A stretch of DNA of 64,000 bases. Origin: Ianthella basta. Lineage: Eukaryota; Porifera; Demospongiae; Verongiida; Ianthellidae. Within the stretch, counting starts at the first letter, position 1. Each line of letters begins with the position of its first letter. The translations under genes were made by a program, and so were the position numbers. The notes under the pieces are model-generated. The model was not told the DNA's origin. It did not search any database and was given only the letters and a program-made list of their open reading frames with translations. This document shows, in pieces, positions 12,238 to 24,200 of this stretch. The stretch spans positions 8,844,214 to 8,908,213 of the forward strand of contig OZ025869.1 in the NCBI GenBank assembly GCA_964019415.1, in the 5' to 3' direction.

Positions 12238-15200
12238 GTGAGTATCCCATCAATACTAGCAGCAACAAACTATTAGTGAGTAGCCAGCTCCTACTGAGGA
12301 CATTGCAGGGTTGTTGTCACACACAAATCTGTACAACACCATGCAGTGGAAGGTGTATGGTTGGAGCTCTATATGGGGCTTAATGTGGGTGGTAGCCATC
12401 ATGTTCATAGATGAGATGGTGTCTGCTACCAAGTACAATTCCTCTTGCTACTTCTGATGAGAACATAGCTTGACCTATTATATGGCCATAAAGGAGAGGT
12501 GGAGATCAAGCAGCCAAGAAGTAGACTAGCACTGACAGTCCACCTGTAGTTTGCTAGTGTAGTGCATATTGTAAGTGCTGTCCAGACCATAACCTTAGTG
12601 TTGAGGTATATACTTAGTTATTGAGTAGCTACTGTGGCATTGGAGACGGATTACTTGGTCAATCATACCATGTGTGAATGACTTATGAAAACTGTTTGAA
12701 TGGAGCCCCGAACAATCAATATGCTATAGCACTTGCCTAATGTACTGTCACATTTTGCAGAGCTGGAATCTGTCAAATTGCCATCCAGAAAGTTATTAGT
12801 TATTGTATGGCAGTCCCTTTCCACAGACAATAGTATATATATTATCCCAAAAGTAGGAGTCTTCCATGAAAACTATGTACTGTTCATTGTTGAGATGTAG
12901 GCCATGTGTAACCTGGAGTAGGTGTCTCAAGCTACAAGTGGACTGCACATTGAGACTGCTCCAAAGTAGAAGTATTAGTTATAACACCTCCTTGAGGGAT
13001 GTCGCTGATTTATAAGCACGAGGCCCGAGGGCGCAAAGCGCCCGAGGGGGGAGTGCTTATAAATCAGCGACATCCTGAAAGGGAGGTGTTATAAGTGATT
13101 AATTTGCCGAACAAAGGGAAGCGTGGGTGAAAGTTGATTGGTTTCTCGCCTAATAAGGAAAGCATTAGGGGAGCGCGGGCGAATCCAATGCATTTTCATT
13201 CTTTAGGAGAGCTAGCTAGCGAGGAGCCAAGCGAGTCAGGCAGAAACATCGGTACGCTACACTTTCGGAAACCTCTTCCTCTACGGAGGAGACTTCTTGC
13301 CCCGTTCCTGCAATGCGATCGGAGGTGCAAACAAGACTTGGCTGGTGAATCGTGTGTCGGCGGAAGGTTAGCCCGACGGCATTGGAGGCGGAGGGAGCCA
13401 AGCTGGCTCAGAGGAATCTGACGGCCGGACAGGACGGTGGATCGGTGATTAGCTGGGGCGGAACTGACCGTAATCTGAGTCTCTGTTCGTTCAGTAGCTA
13501 GCTAGCTACTTGAGATGTCTTTCCGCCGTGATTGGGTCCTCTCTTGCGGAAGAATCGGCCACCATCGACGCACAAATTTCGACAGCTACAGTACGGTAGA
13601 ACAGCAGTAATCAGTTTGCGCAGTTATTCCAATAGGATGAAGCTTTTTGCGCCCTTTTCCGTGACTGAAACTACAGTGGCACCATAGAAATTCAAAACCC
13701 AACCACATTAATAGTTGTTAATGTCTACGGTCTTCTCTGCCCCTGCCTTGTGTTATATCACTTACCTGTGCACCGGGTGTTTGGTTCCACCCGAAGAAAT
13801 GGGACCCCTAACTGGACCCACTTCATGGCTTTATGGGGGTGGCCGCCCCGGGCATGACCTTTAACCTTTGACCTTTGTCCTAACTTACCCCGCCCCTAGT
13901 GATTATGCGGTCATACCTGGGAGCATGGCCCAAGCCCGCAGAGGGGTTCCCCCAGGTGATGATGTAAATGTAAACCTGTATTAGGTTTCTGCCTATGTGT
14001 ATGTCTAGTTAGTAACTACCTGTGATGCCATGGTTGGTGGGGTTCACTGGCAGCTCCCTTAGGGTGGCAAGCTGGTTTAGTTTGTACCAGTTATGCGAGT
14101 CATGTGGACATGCAGTCAATGATTAACCACCGCAGGATCATGCACATCAACAGTCATAACCATCAAGCCCCTATGTGCCCCGCCCCATAGCTAAGAGGTC
14201 TGTGCGAGTTGCCTCGATACTGTCACTAAGTCGTCTGGATTAGGCCTGATGTACATCTGGTAGGTGGAGCTCCGCCATCTGCCCAGGCGCTGGATGATGG
14301 TCTCTGGGATCCCTACGGAGCTTGCAGTGGTTGCTGCACCAATCCGGAAGCTGTGTCCGTTAAACATGCTCCCGTCTATGCCGGCTTCCTGTAGGGCTTG
14401 TTGCACCTGGGTGATAAAACTGCGCCGGTGCAGGGGCTGCCGGGCGCTAGTCAGGAACAGCGGGCCAGGCTGGTTACCCCGCTGTCCTAGGTAGTCCAAT
14501 AGCGCCTGCACTGGGCAAATGTTGGATGCGGTGGCTGCCAGCACCACTAAGGCCCCTGAGCAGAACTGGTTGGTCTTGGATGTCTTGATGTTGACGTGGA
14601 AGACTTGTGTCCTTCTCTGTGTGGTGAAAGAGATGTCTGCCAATGCCAGGTGGGTCTCGGGGGTGAACGTAGCATCGTCGGCTACGAGGAATTCCCCGCA
14701 CCGGAGGAACCCGAAGAACCCCACTCAGCAGGCTGCCCAGAGGAGCATATTGTCGTAATCTGGGGGGTGCTGTGCCAAGGACCTTTTGATGGCCCGCATG
14801 ATGGACCCCGTAATTGGGAGCCTGACCCTCCCCAGCTGGCCTGCTTGGCTGCGGACACGCTTGATGCCCCTCAGGAGGGTGTTCATGTGAGGGGAGTGGA
14901 AAGTGACTGCAGTGGCCGTGGGGTCCAACCTCAGCCGGGCGAAACGCAAGGCAGCCAAGTATGACTCAATTGTTGACAGTGCCTTGCCCTCGGTGCCAAG
15001 CCAGGCCACAAACAGGGTGGCATTCTCTTGGGTGATTGGGGTGGGGGGTTGGGCGAATGAGAGGCAAAACGCCAAGTACTTCCGCCAGCCGGCCTGGTAC
15101 ACTTTCCTTGAGGTTTCGGCTAAACCCGCCTCCAGAAAGAAGTCAACTGCTGCCTCCAGGTCTCGGATGCCCACGTTGTGGGACCTTGGAGTAGCAGGTC

Positions 15201-18200
15201 CAAGAGCTCCGGGGGGACCTGTGTGGGTTGAGGGGACAACAGTGATAGGCGTTGGCGAACTGCATGCGCCTTGTTGTGGGATAGGTCATCAGCATTGATG
15301 TTAAGGTGCCCGGGGATATGGACCGCCCGAATCCAGCAATCGGCTTGGGTGAAGGCCAGGCATCGGAGCAGGTGTGCTGTGGGGCCATCCCAAGCATGTA
15401 GGCTGTTGACCTGCGCCACTGCCGCCATATTGTCTGAATGGCACAGTATGTATGCTCCTGCCCACCTATGTCCCCACACGGCGGCCGCTAGCACAATGGG
15501 AAGTAGTTGGAGGAGACCGGAAGTTCCTCCCGCCACTGGATCTGTAACCAGTTGGGATAGGCCAGCGCTCCCGCACCCCACGACCCAGAGGCATCCGTGT
15601 ACAGGTGGTGGGCTGGTTGCCGCAATAGCAGGAACTGAGAGACTGATGCTCCCGACCACTGGGCGCATTGTTCATGCCACCAGGCCAAATCGGCCCGGGC
15701 CTCCTGGTTCAGTCTCCGAATCTGACCAGGCACTAACGTGTTTTGAATCATGAATAATTGACTTAGGAAGGCCTTGCCCAGGGGGAGGACCTTGGTGGTG
15801 TGGACCAGGTGCCCCACCAAGGACTGCAAGGACCTCTGGTCCTGTATTGTCTTGCTGCGGAGGAACAGTGCCAGGAGAGCCTGGAGGGTGTTCAGTTTGT
15901 CTGCAGGCAACTGGACTGACATGGATACCGCATCCAGGATCACCCCCAGAAAGGACAGTGAGGTGGATGGCCCACAAATCTTCTCTGGAGCAAGGGGCAC
16001 CCCCAGCTCCTGACAGGTGGCGATAGTCGTGTCTAGGGCCTGCCGGCACTCCAATGAGCCGGGGGACCCTAGGAGCAGGAAGTCATCCAAATAGTGCACC
16101 ACATGGTGCACCCCGCGGCGCCGTAGTACCCACTCCAACGCTTCCGCCACAGCGCTGAATATAGCTGGATGGCAACTGTTTGTCCACATAGGTTTGGCCC
16201 TGCCATTGAATGCCAAGGAACCGCCTATCTTCCAGGTGGATGGGGATAATTCGGTAGGCATCCTGTATGTCGATCTTTGCCATAAGAGTGTCCCGGCCCA
16301 ACTGATGGACCAAGAGGGCTGCATCCTCCACCGACGAGTATGCTACATGGGTCAATTCCCGTCTGAGATTGTCATTGACACTGGCATTCTGTGGGTGGGA
16401 CAAGTTGACAATGATACGCCAACGACCGGAGGCCTTCTTAGGTATGGCTGCTAGGGGGCTGGTGACTATGCCCGCTCCCCCCTGGTGATCCTCCAATGGC
16501 CCCATCATGAAACCTCTGGCAACCTGTTCATTGATAAAGGAGGTGACTTGAGTGCTCTGCTGGAGCGTGGATGGAGCGTTGGCAGCCGACAAGCGGCAGT
16601 GGAGGGTGCCCGAAGCCCAATGCGGAAGCCCTGGCGCATTCCTCTGAGGAGAGTCTGAGTCCATTCTGGGTTGGGGTGATCTGCCAGGGCCCTTTTCCAG
16701 GCCTCGGCACGCAGAGGGGTTGCAATGGGTGCCTCCAGGATGGCCCTGAGGGTGTCGTTCGTGGGGGCAGTGACGGCTGCGACCGGGGCCTGCAGCCGGC
16801 AGAACTGGCGTGCCAAGACCGATGCCATGCACTGAGAGGTGGAGACCAGTTGGGGGTCCTCGCTGGGAGGTTGCCCTGTGAGGGGGTGGGGCAAGCATGT
16901 CAATTGGCTGGTGTGTGCAGGTAGACATGGCATGAGCTGGCCGGTCAGCATCTGCCATGTCTGCCGGCCTGAGTATGCTCGACGGCTGCGTGAGTCCTCT
17001 AATATGCACGGATGCCTCGGTGGCCTACCCTGCGCTTCACGTTGGTGCAACATAATTATGTACATATTGACAACACAAGAGCACAGTACGTCCCCCTGGA
17101 GCACTACATACCTAAACCTAACCTATTTTCTACTGCGGCCTACCCCCTGGCCTATCTGTCATTCTCACTGCCTCAATCAAGTTGGGGATAGCCCCTCGTT
17201 CCCCTTTGGCCGGGTACCGCCCTCACGATGGGGGGGTGGCCTGCGAGGATGTATCAAATAACAATCCTTGCCCATGTGGGATGGCACGTGGCAGGCCAAG
17301 CAGATGTGCTTTAGGCGACAGTTGCGCATAGTGCATTCCCCGCGGTTCCATTTATGGCAGATCTCGCTCCTGGGAATTGGGTGCTGAGCAGGCTCGGCCT
17401 TCTTTGCTGGCGGGGGAGATGAGTCCACTGGGGAGCATGGTTCTACTAAGGCTGCGAGCCAGATACCCGGCTGTCGGCAATCCCACCGCGTTGCTGGGTT
17501 CAGAGCGGCTGCCTGTCGGAAGGCCTGGTCATACCGCGACCACGCAGTGCTGCGGACCTCCTGTGCCAACCGGAATATGATAGACATGTACCCCAGCAGG
17601 GGAGGTGCTCGGGAGGGGTGGAAATGGGCCACCACAGCGGCATATGTTGCGAAAGCTAGCCCCCACTCCATGGGTGTTCTGATGGGGAACTTCTTCCTTT
17701 TGCGCTTGTCCTCCTTACCATCCTGTGCCCGGTCAAATGCCTCAGCAAGCCCCTCTGGCAACAGGTCTCCGAGATCAATGTATTTGCCATCCTTAATGGC
17801 GGTGACTAGGTGTGCCGGGATGGGAGGCAGGCCCAATGTGGGTAGAATAAGTAGCGCGGGGTCGCTTGTGGCCTTGGGTGGCTCTGTGGTAGATGGCCTG
17901 GCCGTTGCAGTAGCCGGTGCTGCGGAGGCTGTTGGGAGCGTGAAATCCCCGGCTGGGGCCCCTGTGTTGGGTGGGGCTGTCGGGGCAGTCGTAGCTGACG
18001 CTGCTGGGGTGGTCCCCAGCCAGTCCGGAATGGCTGCGGGGGTACCTAAGAGGGTGCCTGCTGAAGGGGGATCTCCACCTATGGCAGAATGAACGGGGAA
18101 ACATGTGATCCCCATAGTGTAACCCCATCCCCTGCTTGTAGGGCTTGGGGAATACCCTGCCCCCTGGACCCAGCCTGGGGGGGGGGGGGGGCAGAGCCGG

Positions 18201-21200
18201 GGCAGAAGTAGCGAGGCCTCTGGAGCCTGGGTGGGATATACTGCATGCATAGAGCGCGGACCTGATTGGCAGTGCCCGCTGGGCTTGGACATGGGTAACT
18301 GTGCCCGCTGGGCGTGGACATGGGTAGCTGTACCCGCTGTGAACAAGTTCACAGCACCCGCTGGGCACGAAAGGAGCTGGCAGAGCCCGCTGGGCTTACA
18401 TAGGCATTGCAGGGCCCGCTGGGCTACGGAGGGTTGGCAGTGCTGGCCCAAAGTCAGGGACCAAACGCTGATAGGTGGGTGCCGGGTGGCCCCTCTGGGC
18501 ACGACTCACTTGAGGCGCTAGGGGGCCTACGCTACGCTACGGTGTGCTCCCAGCCCCGTCCCCCCTGGGCCCAGGGGAGCTGTACCGGACCCTACCCGTC
18601 ATTTACCTTCGGCTATGGTCGTTGCCGATGAGGAAGAACCGGGCGGGGACTCGGCCATGACGGGACTAGGCTGAAACTCACAAAGATAAGCGAGGGACAA
18701 AAAAAACTGGTTGTCACTCAGGGTCTGCTCTTGCCGCTGTCTGACACCACGAGGGGCACAGTGCGCATGCTCCGAGTGGCTAATAACCGCGCGAACGCCG
18801 ACTCGGTCTCGTGCGCTCACGTGCTGTTGCCATAGCGTCACCGTCCATTGCTCCCCGGCGGTGACCCTGGCTAGAGTAGCGCAGGTGCTCCGTTTCCCGG
18901 CCATTAACCCCACTCAACTTGGTTAACTTTCGTTTAATGTGTACGAGTTACTGTATGCTTCATTGAACTGTTCTTGTGTTTCATCTGAATGCAAGCACTT
19001 GCATGTGAACTGTTGGTGCTATTGATTGAATCACAGTGAACCCGATTAGATATTTTCGTGAACCTGATTAGATATTCTTGCTCTCCAATAAGATATAATC
19101 GCTCTCCTATAAGATATAATCGTTCTCCAATAAGATATAATCGCTGTCTGATAACAAATTGTCACCTCTCACTGCAAGTAGCACTTTTATAGTCACTCAA
19201 TAAACATAGCAACCACCTAGCAATGGCAAATAAACTCTAGTAAATGCACCAAACATAGAACAAACATACAATAATACAGTGAACATTGGCAGTCTACAAA
19301 TTGACACAATGTGCATATATGGATGTGTGTGTGGTTTTGGGGAGTTCCCACAAATTGTCACACTATCTCCTCTGCCATGCCGCAGGTGCAGAGAGTGGTC
19401 CCTTTAATGTGACCATTGAAGCCACCCCGTTCTCGGTCTTCATTGAGTGGATGGAACCATCTGACAACATTTTATTGGTCACAGGCTACAATATCACTGT
19501 GGAGGATCTGGTAACCAAGGCAACCTGGACTGTGTATGTTGAGGATAACTCGAGCAAGGCCAGTGTGACTGGCCTGACCCCCTTCACAGCATACTCCTTC
19601 ACAGTCACCGTCTTATACGAACACGGACTCGGGCCATCAAGCAAGGCTGTGGTTCGGAGGACCAGAGAACATGGTAAGTGACCAACTGCCTCTTTGGGAG
19701 TCGATGTGATAGTATTGCTGAGTAAGCACTGATGTGTGTACCTCTTCTGTTTGGCCTATGCAAATGCGCACTCATCATTCAGTCTTCTCTGTAAACAGAT
19801 TACTGTGCTGTAGTCTGTGCAGTGTCAGCAGTTACTACAGATGTTGTTTCTTCCTTCAGTGCCAAGCCCACCTCTGTCCCTGATGGCAGTTGATGCAAAC
19901 TCCTCAACAGTGTCCCTTGTCTGGTTTCCTCCAAAGGAACCCAACGGAATCCTTCTGTTCTACCGAGTGGTGGCCAGACAAGTGGGGAGCAACACAGCAG
20001 AGATTGTTAAATGCATACCAGCTGACATGAGAGAGGTCACTGCCAACAAGAGTGACATGCCATTGAGCAACAAATCTGAAGACTCGTCAACAACAACCAT
20101 TCTTGAAACCACCGCTGTAACTAACTTGTATCCAAATACTGAATATGTCATCACTGTTGAAGCCAACACCAGTGCTGGGTATGGGAACAGAAGTAAAGAG
20201 CTGCACATTCAAACAGATCCAGGTGTGTATGCATAGTGTGTTGCAGTGGAAGTTATTCACTATAAGGTAAGATGCGGCAACTCTGTGAATACTTATTTCA
20301 TTGCCGCGTAATTCCAACAGTTGAAAAGCGGCGAATGCCCGACTTATTTTTCAGCTACTGGCATCTAGTGCCAAGGTGTAAACAAAAACTAAAGTGAATT
20401 GAGATAATATTTGTATATCAGCAGAAATGTGACAACACTCATAAAATAGTAGGTGGGGTAACTTCGTGAAAACGGTGGCTATACTGCAATGTATGAGGAA
20501 CGGTGAAGGAATTGGCTTCATTGCAGAGGAGATGGGACTAGACAATGAAACTAAACCTGTGGCCTATCATTCTTGTGGATTCAATACAAAATCAGCTTGT
20601 ACACGATTAATAACACCATCATTCGACAGCATACCTGATGCAGTACCATCTATTAGAAAGATCGAGCCTGAGGCTGCTCATTTTGGTGTGTAGCTAGCTT
20701 ACTAGCGGTCATGCAGTCTACACACAGGTTATCTGTAACAGATGAAGTACGTTATGGTACAGTTTTGCATGTGCTGAGTGAGATGGAGCTAAAACTATAG
20801 TTTTTGTTGCTGAAAATGTTGTGCCCAGAGCGCAAGTTGCTTCCCTGTCGCAGCGCTAAAGTATCACAGTGGCTCAGGGCCCTGGTGCATGATTGACTAT
20901 AGAGTCAGCATGCTGTGTGCCAGAATACAGCTAGATCGCCGGTACAAATAGTGAAGTTACAGCTGTGGGAATTCAAAGTTTCCCAAGTTATCCCATTCGC
21001 AAAGTTACTTCATGTGACCTTGCTTGCAAGCACTGTTATAATGTTATAAAGTGAGTCTATATCCCACAAGTACTTGGTGGGGTTGACTCACTATATTGTA
21101 TGGCCTTTTACCATGGATTCCAGCCAATCTAAAATCCAAACATATTACCAGACATCTCAAGTAGCTAGCTAGCTACCGAATGAACAGAGACTCAGATTAT

Positions 21201-24200
21201 GGTCAGCTAGCTGCAGCTAATCACTGATCCACCGTCCTGTCCCACTGTCAGATTCCTCAGAGCCAGCTTGGCTCCCTCCACCTCTAATACCGTCGGGCTA
21301 ACCTTCCGTTGACGCACAATTCACCAGCCAAGTCTTGTTTGCGCCTCCGATTGCGTTGCAGGAACGAGCAAGATGTCTCCTCTGTAGAGGAAGAGGTTTC
21401 CGAAGGTGTAGCGTACCAATGTTTCTGCCTGACTCGCTTGGCTCCTCGCTAGCTAGCTCTCCTAAAGAATGACAATGCATTGGATTCGCCCGTGCTCCCC
21501 TGATAACACTTCCTTTTTGGGATGTGGCTGATTTATAAGCACTCCCCCCTCGGGCACTTCGCACCCTCGGGCCTCGTGCTTATAAATCAGCGACATCCCT
21601 CAAGGAGGTGTTATAACTAATAATTATTGAGTAGCTATTGTGGTATTGGAGACGGATTGCTTGGTCAATCATACCATCTGTAGATGACTTATGAAAACTG
21701 TTTGAATAGAGCCGTAAACAATCAATATAGCACTTGCCTAATATACCTTCACATTTTGCAGAGCTGGAATCTGTCAAATTGCCATCCAAGAAGTTATTAG
21801 TTATTGTATGGCAGTCACTTTCCACAGACAATAGCATTAAATTATCCCAAAAGTAGGAGTCTTCCATAAAACTACGTACTGTTCATTGTTTAGATGTAGG
21901 CCATGTGTAACCTGGAGTAGGTGTCTCAAGCTCTAAGTGGACTGCACGTTGAGACTGCTCCAAAGTACAAGTTCTAGTAAATGCACCAAACACAGAACAA
22001 GCATACAATTATACAGTGAACATTGGCAGTCTACAAATTGACACAATGTGCATATATGGATGTGTGTGTGGTTTTGGGGAGTTCCCACAAATTGTCACAC
22101 TATCTCCTCTGCCATGCCACAGGTGCAGAGAATGGTCCCTTTAATGTGACCATTGAGGCCACCCCATTCTCAGTCTTCATTGAGTGGATGGAACCATCCG
22201 ACAGCATCTCATTGGTCACAGGCTACAATATCACTGTGGAGGATCTGGTAACCAAGGCAACCTGGACTGTGTATGTTGAGGGTAACTCGAGCGAGGCCAG
22301 TGTGACTGGCCTGACCCCCTTCACAGCATACTCCTTCACAGTCACCGTCTTATACAAACACGGACTCGGACCATCAAGCGAGGCTGTGGTTTGGAGGACC
22401 AGGGAACATGGTAAGTGACCAACTGCCCCTTTGGCCCGGGAGTCAATGTGATAGCATTACTGAGTAAGCACTGTGTTGTGTGTACCTCTTCTGTTTGGCC
22501 TATGCAAATGCGCACTCATCATTCAGTCTTCCTTGTAAACAGATTACTGTACTGTAGTCTGTGCAGTGTCAGCAGTTACTACAGATGTTGTTTCTTCCTT
22601 CAGTGCCAAGCCCACCTCTGTCCCTGATGGCAGTTGATGCAAACTCCTCAACAGTGTCCCTTGTCTGGTTTCCTCCAAAGGAACCCAACGGAATCCTTCT
22701 GTTCTACCGAGTGGTGGCCAGACAAGTGGGGAGCAACACAGCAGAGATTGTTACATACATACCAGCTGACATGAGAGAGGTCACTGCCAACAAGAGTGAC
22801 ATGCCATTGAGCAACAAATCTGAAGACTCGTCAACAACAACTGTCAATGTAACCGCCACTCTAACTAACTTGTTTCCAAATACTGAATATGTCATCACTG
22901 TTGAAGCCAACACCAGTGCTGGGTATGGGAACAAGAGTGAAGAGCTGCACGTTAAAACAGATCCAGGTGTGTATGCATAGTGTTGCAGTGGAAGTTATTC
23001 ACTATAAGGTAAGATGCGGCAACTCTGTGAATACTTATTTCATCGCCGCGTAATTCCAACAGTTGAAAAGCGGCGAATGCCCGACTTATTTTTCAGCTAC
23101 TGGCATCTAGTGCCAAGGTGTAAACAAAAACTAAAGTGAATTGAGCTAATATTTGTATATCAGCAGAAATGTGACAACACTCATAAAATAGTAGGTGGGG
23201 TAACTTCGTGAAAACGGGGGCTATACCGCAATGTATGAGGAACGGTGAAGGAATTCATTGCAGAGGAGATGGGATTAGACAAAGAAACTGAGCCTGTGGC
23301 CTATAATTCTTGTGGATTTGATGCAAAATCAGCTTGTACACGGTTAATAACGCTGTCATTCGACAGCATACCTGATGCGGTACCATCTATTAGAAATATC
23401 GAGCCTGAGGCTGCTCATTTTGGTGTGTAGCTAGCTTACTAGCGGTCATGCAGTCTACACACAGGTTATCTGTAACTGATGAAGTACGTTTTGGTGCAGT
23501 TTTGCATGTGCTGAGTGAGATGGAGCTAAAACTAAAGTGTTTTTGCTGAAGTTGCTGTACCTGGAGCACAAGTTGCTTCCCTGTCACAGCAAGAAGGTAT
23601 CACAGTGGCTCAGGGCCCTGGTGCATGATTGACTATAGAGTCAGTATGCTGTGTGCCAGAATACAGCTAGATCGCCAGTACAATCGTGAAGTGACTGCCG
23701 TTGGAATTCAAAGTTTACCAGTACTGTTAAAATGTTATACAGTGAGTCTATATCCAACAAATGTATTTGGTGGGGTTGACTCACTACATTGTATGGCCTT
23801 TTACCATGGATTCCAGCCAATCTGGAATCCAAACATATTACCAGACATTGATTGTCCACTATCCCGAATAATTTCAGAGCAGGTCATTTGAGGAAGCCAA
23901 CAAGCAGGTGCAAGAGGTGGTATTATATTAATTACAGGTGTACTTTGGTTGTGAAGTCGAGAGCAGCTATGGGCTAGTACCTGTGATAATGAGTAATGAG
24001 TTCACGTCAGCTAGAGTAGCGGTCGATCATGTCTTCTCTCTCCTCCGCCTCACAGTCGTGTCTTGACACTGCCACCCAATGCTCCACTGGAGTATGTATT
24101 GTACTGCCACAAAGTGCAGCCATGTCCACTCACCATAAATTGGACAATCTCTAACTGAAATTATTTCGTGTAATTTCGTGTAAAGTGCACTTCACAAAAA

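Larger units (their letters stand above)
19233..21149 (+). repeat. FN3-pair duplication unit, copy 1
   Basis: Exons 2-3 and surrounding intron match 21968-23862 in direct orientation at an offset of about 2.74 kb. An intronic frame at 20466-20693 also recurs at 23245-23430. It has accumulated many amino-acid changes and lost its start in the second copy, so I treat it as non-coding. Homology stops at 21149, exactly where the inverted palindrome element begins. Confidence 0.85.
21968..23862 (+). repeat. FN3-pair duplication unit, copy 2
   Basis: Direct copy of 19233-21149 including introns. At its 3' end it continues into sequence (GACATTGATTGTCC) that also appears diverged near 32940, so this is the less interrupted version of the unit. 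Confidence 0.85.

Noticed and set aside
20466..20693. 75-codon intronic frame repeated at 23245-23430
   Set aside because: The second copy lost the start, and most differences change amino acids. It lies inside the FN3 duplication unit without good splice sites.
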